A DNA stretch of 33,401 bases, taken from assembly GCA_044868295.1 (NCBI GenBank), contig JBIOWF010000273.1, forward strand, positions 1 to 33,401. The letters run 5' to 3'. The first letter of the stretch is position 1; each line of letters starts with the position of its first letter. The DNA is from JBIOWF01 sp044868295. GTDB taxonomy: Bacteria > Actinomycetota > Actinomycetes > Streptosporangiales > Streptosporangiaceae. Below are positions 24,422 through 31,594 of the stretch, in pieces. The position numbers were made by a program, and so were the translations under genes. The notes under the pieces are model-generated. The model made no database searches, was not told the DNA's origin, and worked only from the letters and a program-made list of their open reading frames with translations.

Positions 24422-25075
24422 TTAGACGTGCCGGGACAGTCGGCTCTCGACTCGTCCGGACAGCCAGCTGACGGGGATCGTGATGGCGGCGTAGAACAGC
24501 CCGGCGAGGATCAGGACGCTCAGGTATTGGAAGGTCGCGGAACCGATCGAGTACGCCTTGCCGAGCAGCTCGGGCAGCGCGATCGAGTAGGCCAAAGACG
24601 TCGCCTGGAACATCAGAACCGCGAAGCCCATGAGCGCGGGGATCGCGACTCGCAGTCCCTGCGGCACGATGATGAATCGCAACGTGTCGAAGTGGTTCAT
24701 GCCGAGCGCTTCGCCGGCCTCGACTTCTCCTTGCGGCACCGACTGGAGCCCGCCGCGGATGATTTCACTGGCGTACGCACCCGTCGTGAGGGTGAGTGCG
24801 ACACCGGCTGAGATGAAGCCGGTCAGGGTCAGACCGCCGGCCGGGAGCCCGAAGTACACGATCTGCAGCAGCACGAGCGCCGGCGTCCCGCGTCCGAGTT
24901 CCACCAGCCCGATGACAATCGCTTTTATGACCGGGTTGACCGACACCGCACCCAGCGCGAGCACAAGCCCAAGGGGCAGACCCAAACCGAGGCTGAAGGC
25001 GGTCAGACGCAGGCTGACCATCAGTCCGTCCCACAGCTCGGGGGCGTACTGAATCCAATCGCTGACGAAACTCAT
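24422..25075 (-). CDS. Amino-acid-type ABC transporter permease (second)
   Basis: This 217-residue inner-membrane permease of the HisM/GlnP type has about five hydrophobic segments. The cytoplasmic coupling loop matches the family pattern EAGEALGMNHFDTLRFIIVPQGLR, which contacts the ATPase. The start ATG 25075 overlaps the preceding permease stop as ATGA; an upstream extension to 25129 runs through the other gene and is rejected. It forms a heterodimer with the permease at 25072-25713. Confidence 0.95.
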   Translation of the reverse strand: MSFVSDWIQYAPELWDGLMVSLRLTAFSLGLGLPLGLVLALGAVSVNPVIKAIVIGLVELGRGTPALVLLQIVYFGLPAGGLTLTGFISAGVALTLTTGAYASEIIRGGLQSVPQGEVEAGEALGMNHFDTLRFIIVPQGLRVAIPALMGFAVLMFQATSLAYSIALPELLGKAYSIGSATFQYLSVLILAGLFYAAITIPVSWLSGRVESRLSRHV

Positions 25076-25713
25076 CTGGTCACCCGCTGACGAAGAGACG
25101 CGTCGAGGGCTCGTGCTCCCCAGGCACACGGAACGGTCATGACGATGTACACGAGGGCGGCCAGGACGAACGGGCCGAAGGCGTCAGTGGTCAGGCGCGA
25201 CTGATCGTTCGCCCAGTACAGGACGTCCGTGACACCGATCGTGAAGGCGACCGAGGAGTCCTTGAGCAGGCCGATGGCGTAGGTCGCGGCGGCGGGAACC
25301 GAGACACGTCCGACCTGAGGGCCGATGATGCGCGCGAGGGTGGCCCAGCGCGGCATCCCGAGGGCGGCCGCCGCTTCCCATTGACCTTGTGAGATCGCGG
25401 CCAGCCCGCCGCGGTAGATCTCGGCCATGTAGCCGCACGAGATGACCCCGAGGCCGATGACGGCGGCGCTCATCGCGTCGAGACGCACGTAGTTTCCGAG
25501 ACCGAAGAAGATGATGAAGAGCCACACGATCGGTGGGATGCCGCGGAGCAGCTCGATCGTCGTCTTCGCCACGAAGCTGAGCGGGCGGAAGCCCGATTGT
25601 CGGGCGGCGATCAGCGGGATGCCCCCGCCCGCCCCGAGGACCAGCGCGCCCAGGGTGAGCAGGAGGGTGATCGGCACGCCTTGGAGAATGGTGAGCAAGA
25701 TGTCGATGCTCAT
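25072..25713 (-). CDS. Amino-acid-type ABC transporter permease (first)
   Basis: This 213-residue permease pairs with the next gene's product to form the membrane channel. It has the family N-terminal helix (LLTILQGVPITLLLTLGALVLGAGGG), IELLRGIPPIVWLFIIFFGL and the coupling loop QWEAAAALGMPRWATLARIIGPQ. Its ATG at 25713 overlaps the ATPase gene stop by 4 bp and its own stop overlaps the next permease start by 4 bp, so the three membrane-complex genes are tightly coupled. Confidence 0.95.
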   Translation of the reverse strand: MSIDILLTILQGVPITLLLTLGALVLGAGGGIPLIAARQSGFRPLSFVAKTTIELLRGIPPIVWLFIIFFGLGNYVRLDAMSAAVIGLGVISCGYMAEIYRGGLAAISQGQWEAAAALGMPRWATLARIIGPQVGRVSVPAAATYAIGLLKDSSVAFTIGVTDVLYWANDQSRLTTDAFGPFVLAALVYIVMTVPCAWGARALDASLRQRVTR

Positions 25714-26528
25714 CGGTCCAGCACCGCCCGCAGGAACTGGCGCGTGCGGGGTTGCGACGGCTCCGAGAAGATCTGCTCGGGATCGCCCTCTTCGAGGATC
25801 GCGCCCTCGGCCATGACGACCAGATGATCGCCGACGTCACGGGCGAACTGCATCTCGTGCGTCACCACGACCATGGTCATGCCGTCTCCGGCGAGCTCGC
25901 GCATCACGGCGAGGACCTCCAGGCCCAGCTCCGGGTCGAGCGCCGAGGTCGGCTCGTCGAACAACATGATCTTCGGGCCGAGGGCCAGTGCTCTGGCGAT
26001 GGCGATGCGCTGCTGCTGCCCGCCCGAGCATCGACTCGGATACTGCTTGGCCTTGTCCTTCAGGCCGACCCGCTCAAGCAGTTGCATGGCGCGCGCCTCC
26101 GCCTCCGCGCGACCGCAGTGAAGCACCCGCTCCTGGGGGAGAGTCACGTTGCGCAGCACCGACAGGTGCGGGAAGAGATTGAAGGACTGGAAGACCATGC
26201 CCACGTGGCGACGCATGCGGTGAAGATCTTTCGAGCTCACCGCGGTGGAGGCGTCAACGCGGATGCCGGCGACGTCCAGCACGCCGCTGTCGGGTCGCTC
26301 CAGCAGATTCATGCACCGCAGGAGGGTGCTCTTGCCGGCGCCACTCGGACCGATGATCGAGACGACCTCTCCGGCCGCGACGTTCATGGAAACGTTGTCG
26401 ATCACTGTGTGGTCACCGAATCGCTTCACGAGCGAATCTAGGCGAATCGCCGCATGGAGGTCGGTGCTCGGGACGGCAGCGTCCGGCACGGGCCCGGCAT
26501 GGCTCGGCGCACTGTTCGGCTGGGACAC
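25710..26528 (-). CDS. Amino-acid-type ABC transporter ATP-binding protein
   Basis: This 272-residue ATPase of the HisP/GlnQ group powers the transporter. Walker A is GPSGAGKST (60-68), the Q-loop is VFQSFNLFPH (Gln114), the signature is CSGGQQQR (167-174, with Cys where Leu is usual), and Walker B is IMLFDEP (Asp191, Glu192). The switch His lies in VVVTHEMQFA. The first 27 residues are a non-conserved extension. The GTG start at 26528 has an excellent ribosome-binding site, GGAGGT, which is itself half of a 14-bp palindrome. It is the first gene of the seven-gene run. Confidence 0.95.
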   Translation of the reverse strand: MSQPNSAPSHAGPVPDAAVPSTDLHAAIRLDSLVKRFGDHTVIDNVSMNVAAGEVVSIIGPSGAGKSTLLRCMNLLERPDSGVLDVAGIRVDASTAVSSKDLHRMRRHVGMVFQSFNLFPHLSVLRNVTLPQERVLHCGRAEAEARAMQLLERVGLKDKAKQYPSRCSGGQQQRIAIARALALGPKIMLFDEPTSALDPELGLEVLAVMRELAGDGMTMVVVTHEMQFARDVGDHLVVMAEGAILEEGDPEQIFSEPSQPRTRQFLRAVLDR

Positions 26529-26533
26529 TGGGG

Positions 26534-26547
26534 ACCTCCGCGGAGGT
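26534..26547. promoter_or_regulatory. 14-bp perfect palindrome over the ribosome-binding site of the ABC operon
   Basis: ACCTCCGCGGAGGT is exactly self-complementary. It contains the GGAGG that serves the GTG start at 26528. It could be an operator, or an RNA hairpin that hides the ribosome-binding site, although with no loop the RNA form is strained. Confidence 0.45.
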
Positions 26548-26640
26548 TAATGGGGGGCTGACGAGGGGTGTCGGCTCGGTTGCGTCCCAGTGTGAAAGAC
26601 CGTCCAGCCGGTCGTCCACGGCGTAATGAAGATCTCAGCT

Positions 26641-26730
26641 CAAGGAAAATCCTTGGCCGGGCGATGTAACGGCGGCGATGCCGCACGTCCATGATCGAAT
26701 CGATATTCGCTGATCACGGCGTTTCGCCGT
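26641..26730. promoter_or_regulatory. Three dyads between the LysR gene and the ABC operon
   Basis: The 256-bp gap (26529-26784) holds three separate inverted repeats. They are CAAGGA-AAA-TCCTTG (26641-26655), CGAAT-CGAT-ATTCG (26696-26709) and ACGGCG-TTT-CGCCGT (26716-26730). The middle one, in the setting TGATCGAAT...ATTCGCTGATC, has the size and AT-rich form of a LysR-type operator. The third could be a terminator or attenuator for the LysR transcript. The promoter of the operon should lie here. The roles are inferred. Confidence 0.45.
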
Positions 26731-26784
26731 AGCGCGGGAAGCCGGTGAGAGCGGCGAATGCGCTCCAGGAGACTCCGGAAAGTC

Positions 26785-27756
26785 TCACGCAGGTCGTGAG
26801 CCGGAGACCGACTGCTCGAACTCCTCCCGCCAGGCCGTCGCGCGGAACTGCAGGGCGGAGATGTGCCGGTAGGCCAGGGCCATGAACTCCCGTGTCGCCG
26901 GTGAGAGGGTTCCGTTCGCGCGGGTGATGAAGGCGAACTGCTCCATGAACGGCGGGTCCAGCGGAGCCCATGTCACGAGGTTCATGTATCGCGGCAAGCT
27001 CGCGACGAGATAGGAGACCAACGTGTCGCCGACCCCGTTCGCCGCCAGTTCGAGAGCGGCGGTCTGAAACTCGACCTCGACGAAGGCCCTGATCTCCACC
27101 CCCGCCTGGCGAGCTCGTTCCGCGAGACTCCGGCGCAGCGGGTCCTCGGTGCCCCAGCGCGCCTCTGACAGCACCAGTTGCGATGCGGCCAGACCCTCGA
27201 TCGTCATGGGCTCCCTGGTGCGGCGCGGGTCGGAGCTGGCGAACACCACCGTGTCGGTGAGGACGGCCTTGGTGACCGACAGTCCCTGCCGGTCGATCGG
27301 CAGTTGGACGAGGCCGGCCTCCAGATCACCACGACGGACGGCGGCCGCCACCTCGGACGAATTCAGCCCGATGACCCGGATCTGCACCGCGGGGTGGCGC
27401 AAGTGGAACTCACTGGTGACAGGGACCAAAAGGTACATGTGCGCGCTGCTGAACGTGCCGAACGAAACAGTCCCGCCCTCGAGAGTTCTCACCATCCGGG
27501 CGCGTTCCGTGAGCGCGTCGGCGCTGCGCAGGGTGTTCTCCGCCAGCGGGATGAGCTGCCGCCCCACATCCGTGAGCTGCAGGTTCCGGTTGGTCCTGAC
27601 GAAGAGCGCGGCGCCGACAGCCCGCTCAAGCCGCTTGATCTGCTCGGACAGGCTGGGCTGGGCGACGCGTTCACTCGCCGCCGCCGCAGCGAACGATCCG
27701 TGCTCGACCGCCGCGAGAAAGTACTCGAGCTGACGAAGGGTCGGCCTTCCTGACAT
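26785..27756 (-). CDS. LysR-family transcriptional regulator
   Basis: This 323-residue LysR-type regulator has an N-terminal winged helix-turn-helix (LRQLEYFLAAVEHGSFAAAAASERVAQPSLSEQIKRLERAVGAALFVR, residues about 7-55). An effector-binding domain with the expected two-lobe pattern follows (GTVSFGTFSSAHMYLLVPVTSEFHLRHP onward). The start ATG 27756 has AGAGGGGG about 6 bp upstream. It lies directly upstream of the ABC/monooxygenase operon in the same direction and divergent from the nitronate monooxygenase gene, so it probably controls one or both in response to the imported compound. Confidence 0.94.
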   Translation of the reverse strand: MSGRPTLRQLEYFLAAVEHGSFAAAAASERVAQPSLSEQIKRLERAVGAALFVRTNRNLQLTDVGRQLIPLAENTLRSADALTERARMVRTLEGGTVSFGTFSSAHMYLLVPVTSEFHLRHPAVQIRVIGLNSSEVAAAVRRGDLEAGLVQLPIDRQGLSVTKAVLTDTVVFASSDPRRTREPMTIEGLAASQLVLSEARWGTEDPLRRSLAERARQAGVEIRAFVEVEFQTAALELAANGVGDTLVSYLVASLPRYMNLVTWAPLDPPFMEQFAFITRANGTLSPATREFMALAYRHISALQFRATAWREEFEQSVSGSRPA

Positions 27757-27852
27757 GTGTGCCCCCTCTGGCTCCCCAGATTTCTTGCGGGCTCCGACAC
27801 CGGCACCAGGTCCATCCTGGCGGATGCCGTTCTGGGTGGCCTCGGGCGCCAT

Positions 27853-27912
27853 GCTCATTCTTGGCTCATTCTGGCAATAGCCCTCCAAAAGGCACCACCA
27901 AATGGCATTGCC
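27853..27912. promoter_or_regulatory. Repeats in the divergent LysR / nitronate monooxygenase intergenic region
   Basis: Within the 262-bp gap 27757-28027, GCTCATTCT occurs twice with an 11-bp period (27853-27861, 27864-27872). Just after it, GGCAAT (27873-27878) faces ATTGCC (27907-27912) across 28 bases. These are placed where divergent promoters would lie and may be regulator sites. The evidence is limited to position and symmetry. Confidence 0.35.
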
Positions 27913-28027
27913 GTCTCGAATACACGAAGCAGGCGAGACAGCTGCCGGGCGTGTCGATCCTGGCCCCGCGCCGACGACGGCGGCGACCCGGCTGATCTCT
28001 GGCCCGGCTCTCGTTAGCATGGCCCGC

Positions 28028-29131
28028 ATGACGGCTGAGGCAAGTCGGTCCTGGTCCAGCGGACGACTGGAAGCACTGCTGGGCCTGGATCATCCGATCG
28101 TCCAGGGTCCCTTCGGCGGCGGGTTCTCCACGGTGGGACTGGCCGCCGCGGTGGCCGACGCGGGAGGGCTCGGCTCGTACGGCGCGCACATTCTCAGCCC
28201 GGACCAGATCGTGACGCTGGTCGCCGAGTTGAAGAACGCCACCCGCCGGGCGTTCGCGGTCAACCTCTGGGTGCCGCAGCCGGGTGAATCCGAGTCGCGG
28301 GCGCGGGCCGCGGACGTCGAGCGGCTGAAGCCGTACTACGAGAAGCTCGGCGTGTCCGAGCCCGACATCGGGCAGCGTGCCGGTCACGACTTCGACGACC
28401 AGATCGACGCCCTGCTCGCGGCGGAGCCGCCGGTGGTCAGCTTCGTGATGGGCGTCCCGCCGCAGCGGGTGCTCGCCGAGGCCCGGCGTCGCGGCATCGT
28501 AACGATCGGTACGGCCAGCACGGTCGACGAGGCCGTGGCGCTTGAGGCCGCGGGCCTGGACGCCGTCGTCGCGTCCGGCACTGACGCCGGTGGGCACCGG
28601 GGGGCGTTCCTGAGACCGGTGCATGAATCCCTGGTCGGCACCTTCTCGCTCGTGCCGCAGGTCGCCGACGCCGTGTCCGTGCCGGTCATCGCGGCGGGCG
28701 GGATCGCCGACGGTCGCGGCGTCGCCGCCGCGCTCGCCCTCGGCGCGGACGGCGTGCAGATCGGCACAGGCTTCCTCGCCACGGAGGAATCCGGTGCGAG
28801 CGCGATGCACAAGCAGGCACTGCACGGCCCCGAGGCCCGTGTCACGGTGCTCACCCGCCTGTTCTCCGGACGGCTCGCCCGTTCGATCCAGAACCGGTTC
28901 GTACGCGAGATGGCGGCATTCGAGGGGGACGTGCCGCCCTATCCGGTGCAGGGCGCCTTGATGCTTCCGATCCGGCGGGCGGCCGGGGAGCAGGGGCTGC
29001 CGGACTACGTCAACCTGTGGGCCGGGCAGGCCGCACCGCTCACCCGGGCGCGGACGGTGGAGGAATACATGAAGGCTCTTCTCGCCGAGACCGATCGGGC
29101 GACCGCAGGGGGCCGGCGAGACCAAGAATGA
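28028..29131 (+). CDS. Nitronate monooxygenase (2-nitropropane dioxygenase family)
   Basis: This flavin mononucleotide-dependent TIM-barrel enzyme oxidises nitronates, the anions of nitroalkanes, to carbonyl compounds and nitrite. Diagnostic sequence includes LDHPIVQGPFGGGFSTVGLAAAVADAGGLGSYG at the N-terminus, ASGTDAGGHRG in the middle and VPVIAAGGIADGRGVAAALALGADGVQIGTGFLAT at the phosphate-binding end. I use ATG 28028 (367 residues). TAGCAT at 28015-28020 is placed as a -10 box for a leaderless transcript starting there, and no ribosome-binding site is seen; ATG 28019 is the alternative. It is divergent from the LysR gene and ends 10 bp from the convergent ATPase gene. The family also contains non-nitronate flavoenzymes, so the substrate is inferred. 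Confidence 0.88.
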   Translation: MTAEASRSWSSGRLEALLGLDHPIVQGPFGGGFSTVGLAAAVADAGGLGSYGAHILSPDQIVTLVAELKNATRRAFAVNLWVPQPGESESRARAADVERLKPYYEKLGVSEPDIGQRAGHDFDDQIDALLAAEPPVVSFVMGVPPQRVLAEARRRGIVTIGTASTVDEAVALEAAGLDAVVASGTDAGGHRGAFLRPVHESLVGTFSLVPQVADAVSVPVIAAGGIADGRGVAAALALGADGVQIGTGFLATEESGASAMHKQALHGPEARVTVLTRLFSGRLARSIQNRFVREMAAFEGDVPPYPVQGALMLPIRRAAGEQGLPDYVNLWAGQAAPLTRARTVEEYMKALLAETDRATAGGRRDQE

Positions 29132-29141
29132 ATGCCATTTG

Positions 29142-30623
29142 TCATGGTTTTGATACCTGGCCGTACAGCGTTGCCAGATCGATCAGTTGGACGTCGGGTG
29201 AGGACTCTACGGCCGCGTGTGCCTTGCCGTTGAAGCCTGCGCCGCTGAAGCAGATCAACTGGGTGTGGGTGGTGTCGTAACGCCCCGCCTGGGCGATGAG
29301 GTGGCGGATGTGGCGGAGGCGTTCGATGTGGGCGACGCCGATGGTGTCGTTCCACTTGGCTTCGCCGATGGCAAGTAGCGGTGGCTTGGTGCCGTCGGCT
29401 ATGCCGATGACGGCCACGTCGACTTCGTGGCCGATTCGGGCCTTGGGGTCGTGGACGATTCCGTGTCCGACGCGGGCGGGCAGGCCACCGAACAGGTCGG
29501 GGTCGGCGTGGTGCAGGGCCCAGTCGCGGCAGACCTGCTCGAAGTGCGGGCCGAGGACGTTGCTGACGAAGCGGCGGCGGCTTGCCTGCCAGACTCGTGT
29601 GGCGCTGCCGGGTCGCTCCAGTTGGTCCCAGAACGGGCGCATGATCGCGTGGTAGAAGCCGATCAGCGGCTCGGCGATGCGATACGTGGGCCGATTGTCG
29701 CGAAACGCGTCCGCGTCCCTGTGTAGAAGTCCGGCGTCTTCCAGGACGTTGATGGGGTGCGCGATATCGGTGGCTTTGCGTTCCAGGTAGCCGGCCATGC
29801 CACCACGGGTGGCGTTGCCGTCGGCGACGGCCGCCAGGACCGACAGGTACAGGGCGGTGTCGCGCAGGTCGGGTTCCTCGGCCAGCAGATAGCGAGCCTC
29901 GCGGAACAACGGAGTCTCGGGATTGAGGACGGTCCGTACGACCCAGTCGTCGAAATCGCCTTGCCCCGCAGGTGCGTCGCCGCGGGTGAATTCGCGCCGG
30001 TAAGCGGGAGTCCCGCCGACGATTGCGTTGACTTGCAGGGCCAGACGGGCGTCGGTGATGTTCCAGAACTGGGCGGCGAGCCGGTGGTCGAGGGGGCGGA
30101 CGACCAGTTCCAGTCCGGCCCGTCCGCGCAGCGGAGCGTTGCCGGACAGCAGCCGACCCATGAAGGACAGGGCAGAGCCGCACAGCAGCAATCGCGTGCG
30201 CGAGCCGGTGCGCTGCTCGCGTAGCGGCCGGAAGGCCTCCTGGATGATGGACGGCAGCTCCGGGTTGGTCTTGGCGAGGTAGGGAAACTCGTCGATCACC
30301 ACAGGCACGGGCCGCTCGGAGCCGAGAGCGAGCAGCGCGTCGACGACCTCCGACCAATTGGCGAAGTGGTACGGGCTGGCCGGTCGGATGTGGGAGGTGA
30401 GCGCGGCGCTGATCCGGCGCAGGGACTCGGCATCGGCGGCCTCGGTCGCGCCGAAGTAGAACCCCCCTGCGGCGTGGCAGGCGGCGTCGAGCAGAAAGGT
30501 CTTGCCCTGGCGGCGCCGTCCGGAGACCACTCCGAGTGTGGCACCGGGCTGCGGATCGGCGATGAACCGAGTCAGCGCCGACCACTCGTAGTCACGGTCG
30601 AACATCTCGGCGGGCTTGTCCAT
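29142..30623 (-). CDS. Archaeal-type ATPase with PD-(D/E)XK-like C-terminal domain
   Basis: This 493-residue protein resembles the archaeal ATPase family (PF01637) with a DUF234 C-terminus. Walker A is GRRRQGKT (35-42) and Walker B is VVIDEFPYL (Asp111, Glu112). A sensor-like strand reads LLLCGSALSFM. The middle part contains a winged-helix-like segment (INVLEDAGLLHRDADAFRDNRPTYRIAEPLIGFYH). The C-terminus (GHEVDVAVIG...LLAIGEAKWN) keeps Asp402, Glu421 and Lys423 in the spacing of a PD-(D/E)XK nuclease fold. ATG 30623 follows GGGG at about 7 bp. Members of this family are scattered and often lie in mobile or defence-like regions; their function is unproven. Confidence 0.88.
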   Translation of the reverse strand: MDKPAEMFDRDYEWSALTRFIADPQPGATLGVVSGRRRQGKTFLLDAACHAAGGFYFGATEAADAESLRRISAALTSHIRPASPYHFANWSEVVDALLALGSERPVPVVIDEFPYLAKTNPELPSIIQEAFRPLREQRTGSRTRLLLCGSALSFMGRLLSGNAPLRGRAGLELVVRPLDHRLAAQFWNITDARLALQVNAIVGGTPAYRREFTRGDAPAGQGDFDDWVVRTVLNPETPLFREARYLLAEEPDLRDTALYLSVLAAVADGNATRGGMAGYLERKATDIAHPINVLEDAGLLHRDADAFRDNRPTYRIAEPLIGFYHAIMRPFWDQLERPGSATRVWQASRRRFVSNVLGPHFEQVCRDWALHHADPDLFGGLPARVGHGIVHDPKARIGHEVDVAVIGIADGTKPPLLAIGEAKWNDTIGVAHIERLRHIRHLIAQAGRYDTTHTQLICFSGAGFNGKAHAAVESSPDVQLIDLATLYGQVSKP

Positions 30624-30643
30624 GGCGCTACCCCAGATATAGA

Positions 30644-30666
30644 AGTACGTATCTACTAAACGTACT
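30644..30666. promoter_or_regulatory. Inverted repeat (7-bp arms) at the ATPase gene promoter
   Basis: AGTACGT (30644-30650) and ACGTACT (30660-30666) are perfect inverted copies separated by 9 AT-rich bases, in the only AT-rich stretch upstream of the ATPase gene start at 30623. The size and position fit a repressor operator over the promoter. The regulator is not identified. Confidence 0.5.
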
Positions 30667-30729
30667 CCTGCATACCTTCGACTCGAAGCTCATGACTTGA
30701 ACTGGATGCCCGCCGTACCGGAAAGGATC

Positions 30730-30770
30730 GCCGCCCACGCTGAAACGGCACATGAGACGGCGTGGGCGGC
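30730..30770. other. Hairpin with 11-bp perfect arms
   Basis: GCCGCCCACGC (30730-30740) and GCGTGGGCGGC (30760-30770) are perfectly complementary around a 19-base loop. It lies in the 330-bp gap 30624-30953, which holds no gene that I can support. Its left arm is echoed in the next hairpin (GATC[C]GCCGCCCACG), so the pair may be related copies. Confidence 0.6.
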
Positions 30771-30779
30771 ACATGGAAA

Positions 30780-30843
30780 GCCGCAGCCTCGGGAACGATC
30801 CGCCGCCCACGTTGGGTGGGTGGCGGCGTCCCGAGGCCGCGGC
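30780..30843 (-). terminator. Very stable long hairpin, possible terminator of the dehydrogenase run
   Basis: GCCGCAGCCTCGGGA (30780-30794) pairs with TCCCGAGGCCGCGGC (30829-30843) with a single A/C mismatch. An inner CGCCGCC/GGCGGCG stem (30801-30807, 30822-30828) stacks on it after a 6-base bulge, leaving a 14-base loop. Together they form a 64-base structure. It lies about 110 bp beyond the minus-strand dehydrogenase remnant that ends at 30954. There is no T-tract. A structured RNA or a REP-like element is an alternative reading. Confidence 0.5.
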
Positions 30844-30953
30844 TCCTCACCGCCGGGCCGGGCGGGTGGCCGGACGGGAGCGGTGTGATGACGCCGGATG
30901 CTCTGGTCCGTTCGAGCGCGGTGCCTTGATCATGGAGTGACGGAGATCGCGGC

Positions 30954-31445
30954 TTAGTCCGCCTGCCGTACCGCGTGACCGCCGAACTGCCGGCGCATCG
31001 CGGCGAGAGCCTTGAGGGACAGACCATCCGGCTGGCGGGAGGCGAAGCGCGCGAAGAGCGCGGCGGTCATGGCATAGGCGGGGACGCCGAGGCGCACGGA
31101 CTCCTCGATGGTCCACCGGTCCTCGCCGGAGTCGTCCACCCAGCCCGACAGCGTGCTCAGCTGCGGGTCCTGGTCGAGGGCGAGGACGAGCAGGTCGAGC
31201 AGCCACGATCGGACGACAGTGCCGTGGCGCCACGACGCGAGCAGCCGAGGGACATCCGGTACGAGTTCACTCTTCTCGAGCAACTCGTAGCCTTCGGCGA
31301 TGGCCTGCATCATGCCGTACTCGATGCCGTTGTGGACCATCTTGGCGTAGTGGCCGGAGCCCACCGGGCCGACGTGGCACAGCCCGTCCTCGGCCGGGGC
31401 GAGCGTCTGGAGCAGCGGCCATACGTGGCGCACCTGGCCGTCCTA
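30954..31445 (-). pseudogene. 6-phosphogluconate dehydrogenase family, C-terminal part only
   Basis: From about 31445 down to the TAA at 30954 the frame encodes DGQVRHVWPLLQTLAPAEDGLCHVGPVGSGHYAKMVHNGIEYGMMQAIAEGYELLEKSELV and onward. This is the all-helical catalytic half of a decarboxylating 6-phosphogluconate dehydrogenase of the short (about 300-residue) type, with the signature KMVHNGIEYGMMQ. The NADP-binding Rossmann half is missing: upstream an in-frame TAG is met and then a block of 16-bp tandem repeats. A GTG at 31433 could start a 159-residue product, but without the cofactor domain it should be inactive. Confidence 0.82.
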
Positions 31446-31458
31446 TCGAAGTGCTGCC

Positions 31459-31585
31459 GAGTCCTGCCAAAGACGAGTCCTGCCAAAGACGAGGACTGCG
31501 AAAGACGGGACTGCCAAGGATGGGGGTCGTCAATGTCGGGGACTGCGAAACACAGGGATGCGAAACACGGGGACTGCCGAAAAGC
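31459..31585. repeat. Degenerate 16-bp tandem repeats, about eight units
   Basis: GAGTCCTGCCAAAGAC occurs twice perfectly (31459-31474, 31475-31490). It is followed by drifting copies: GAGGACTGCGAAAGAC (31491), GGGACTGCCAAGGATG (31507), GGGGTCGTCAATGTCG (31523), GGGACTGCGAAACACA (31539), a 14-base copy (31555) and a 17-base copy (31569). The block fills the space between the headless dehydrogenase and the stop of the next gene (31595). It is a minisatellite-like array at a rearrangement point. Confidence 0.8.
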
Positions 31586-31594
31586 TGTGGGGGA

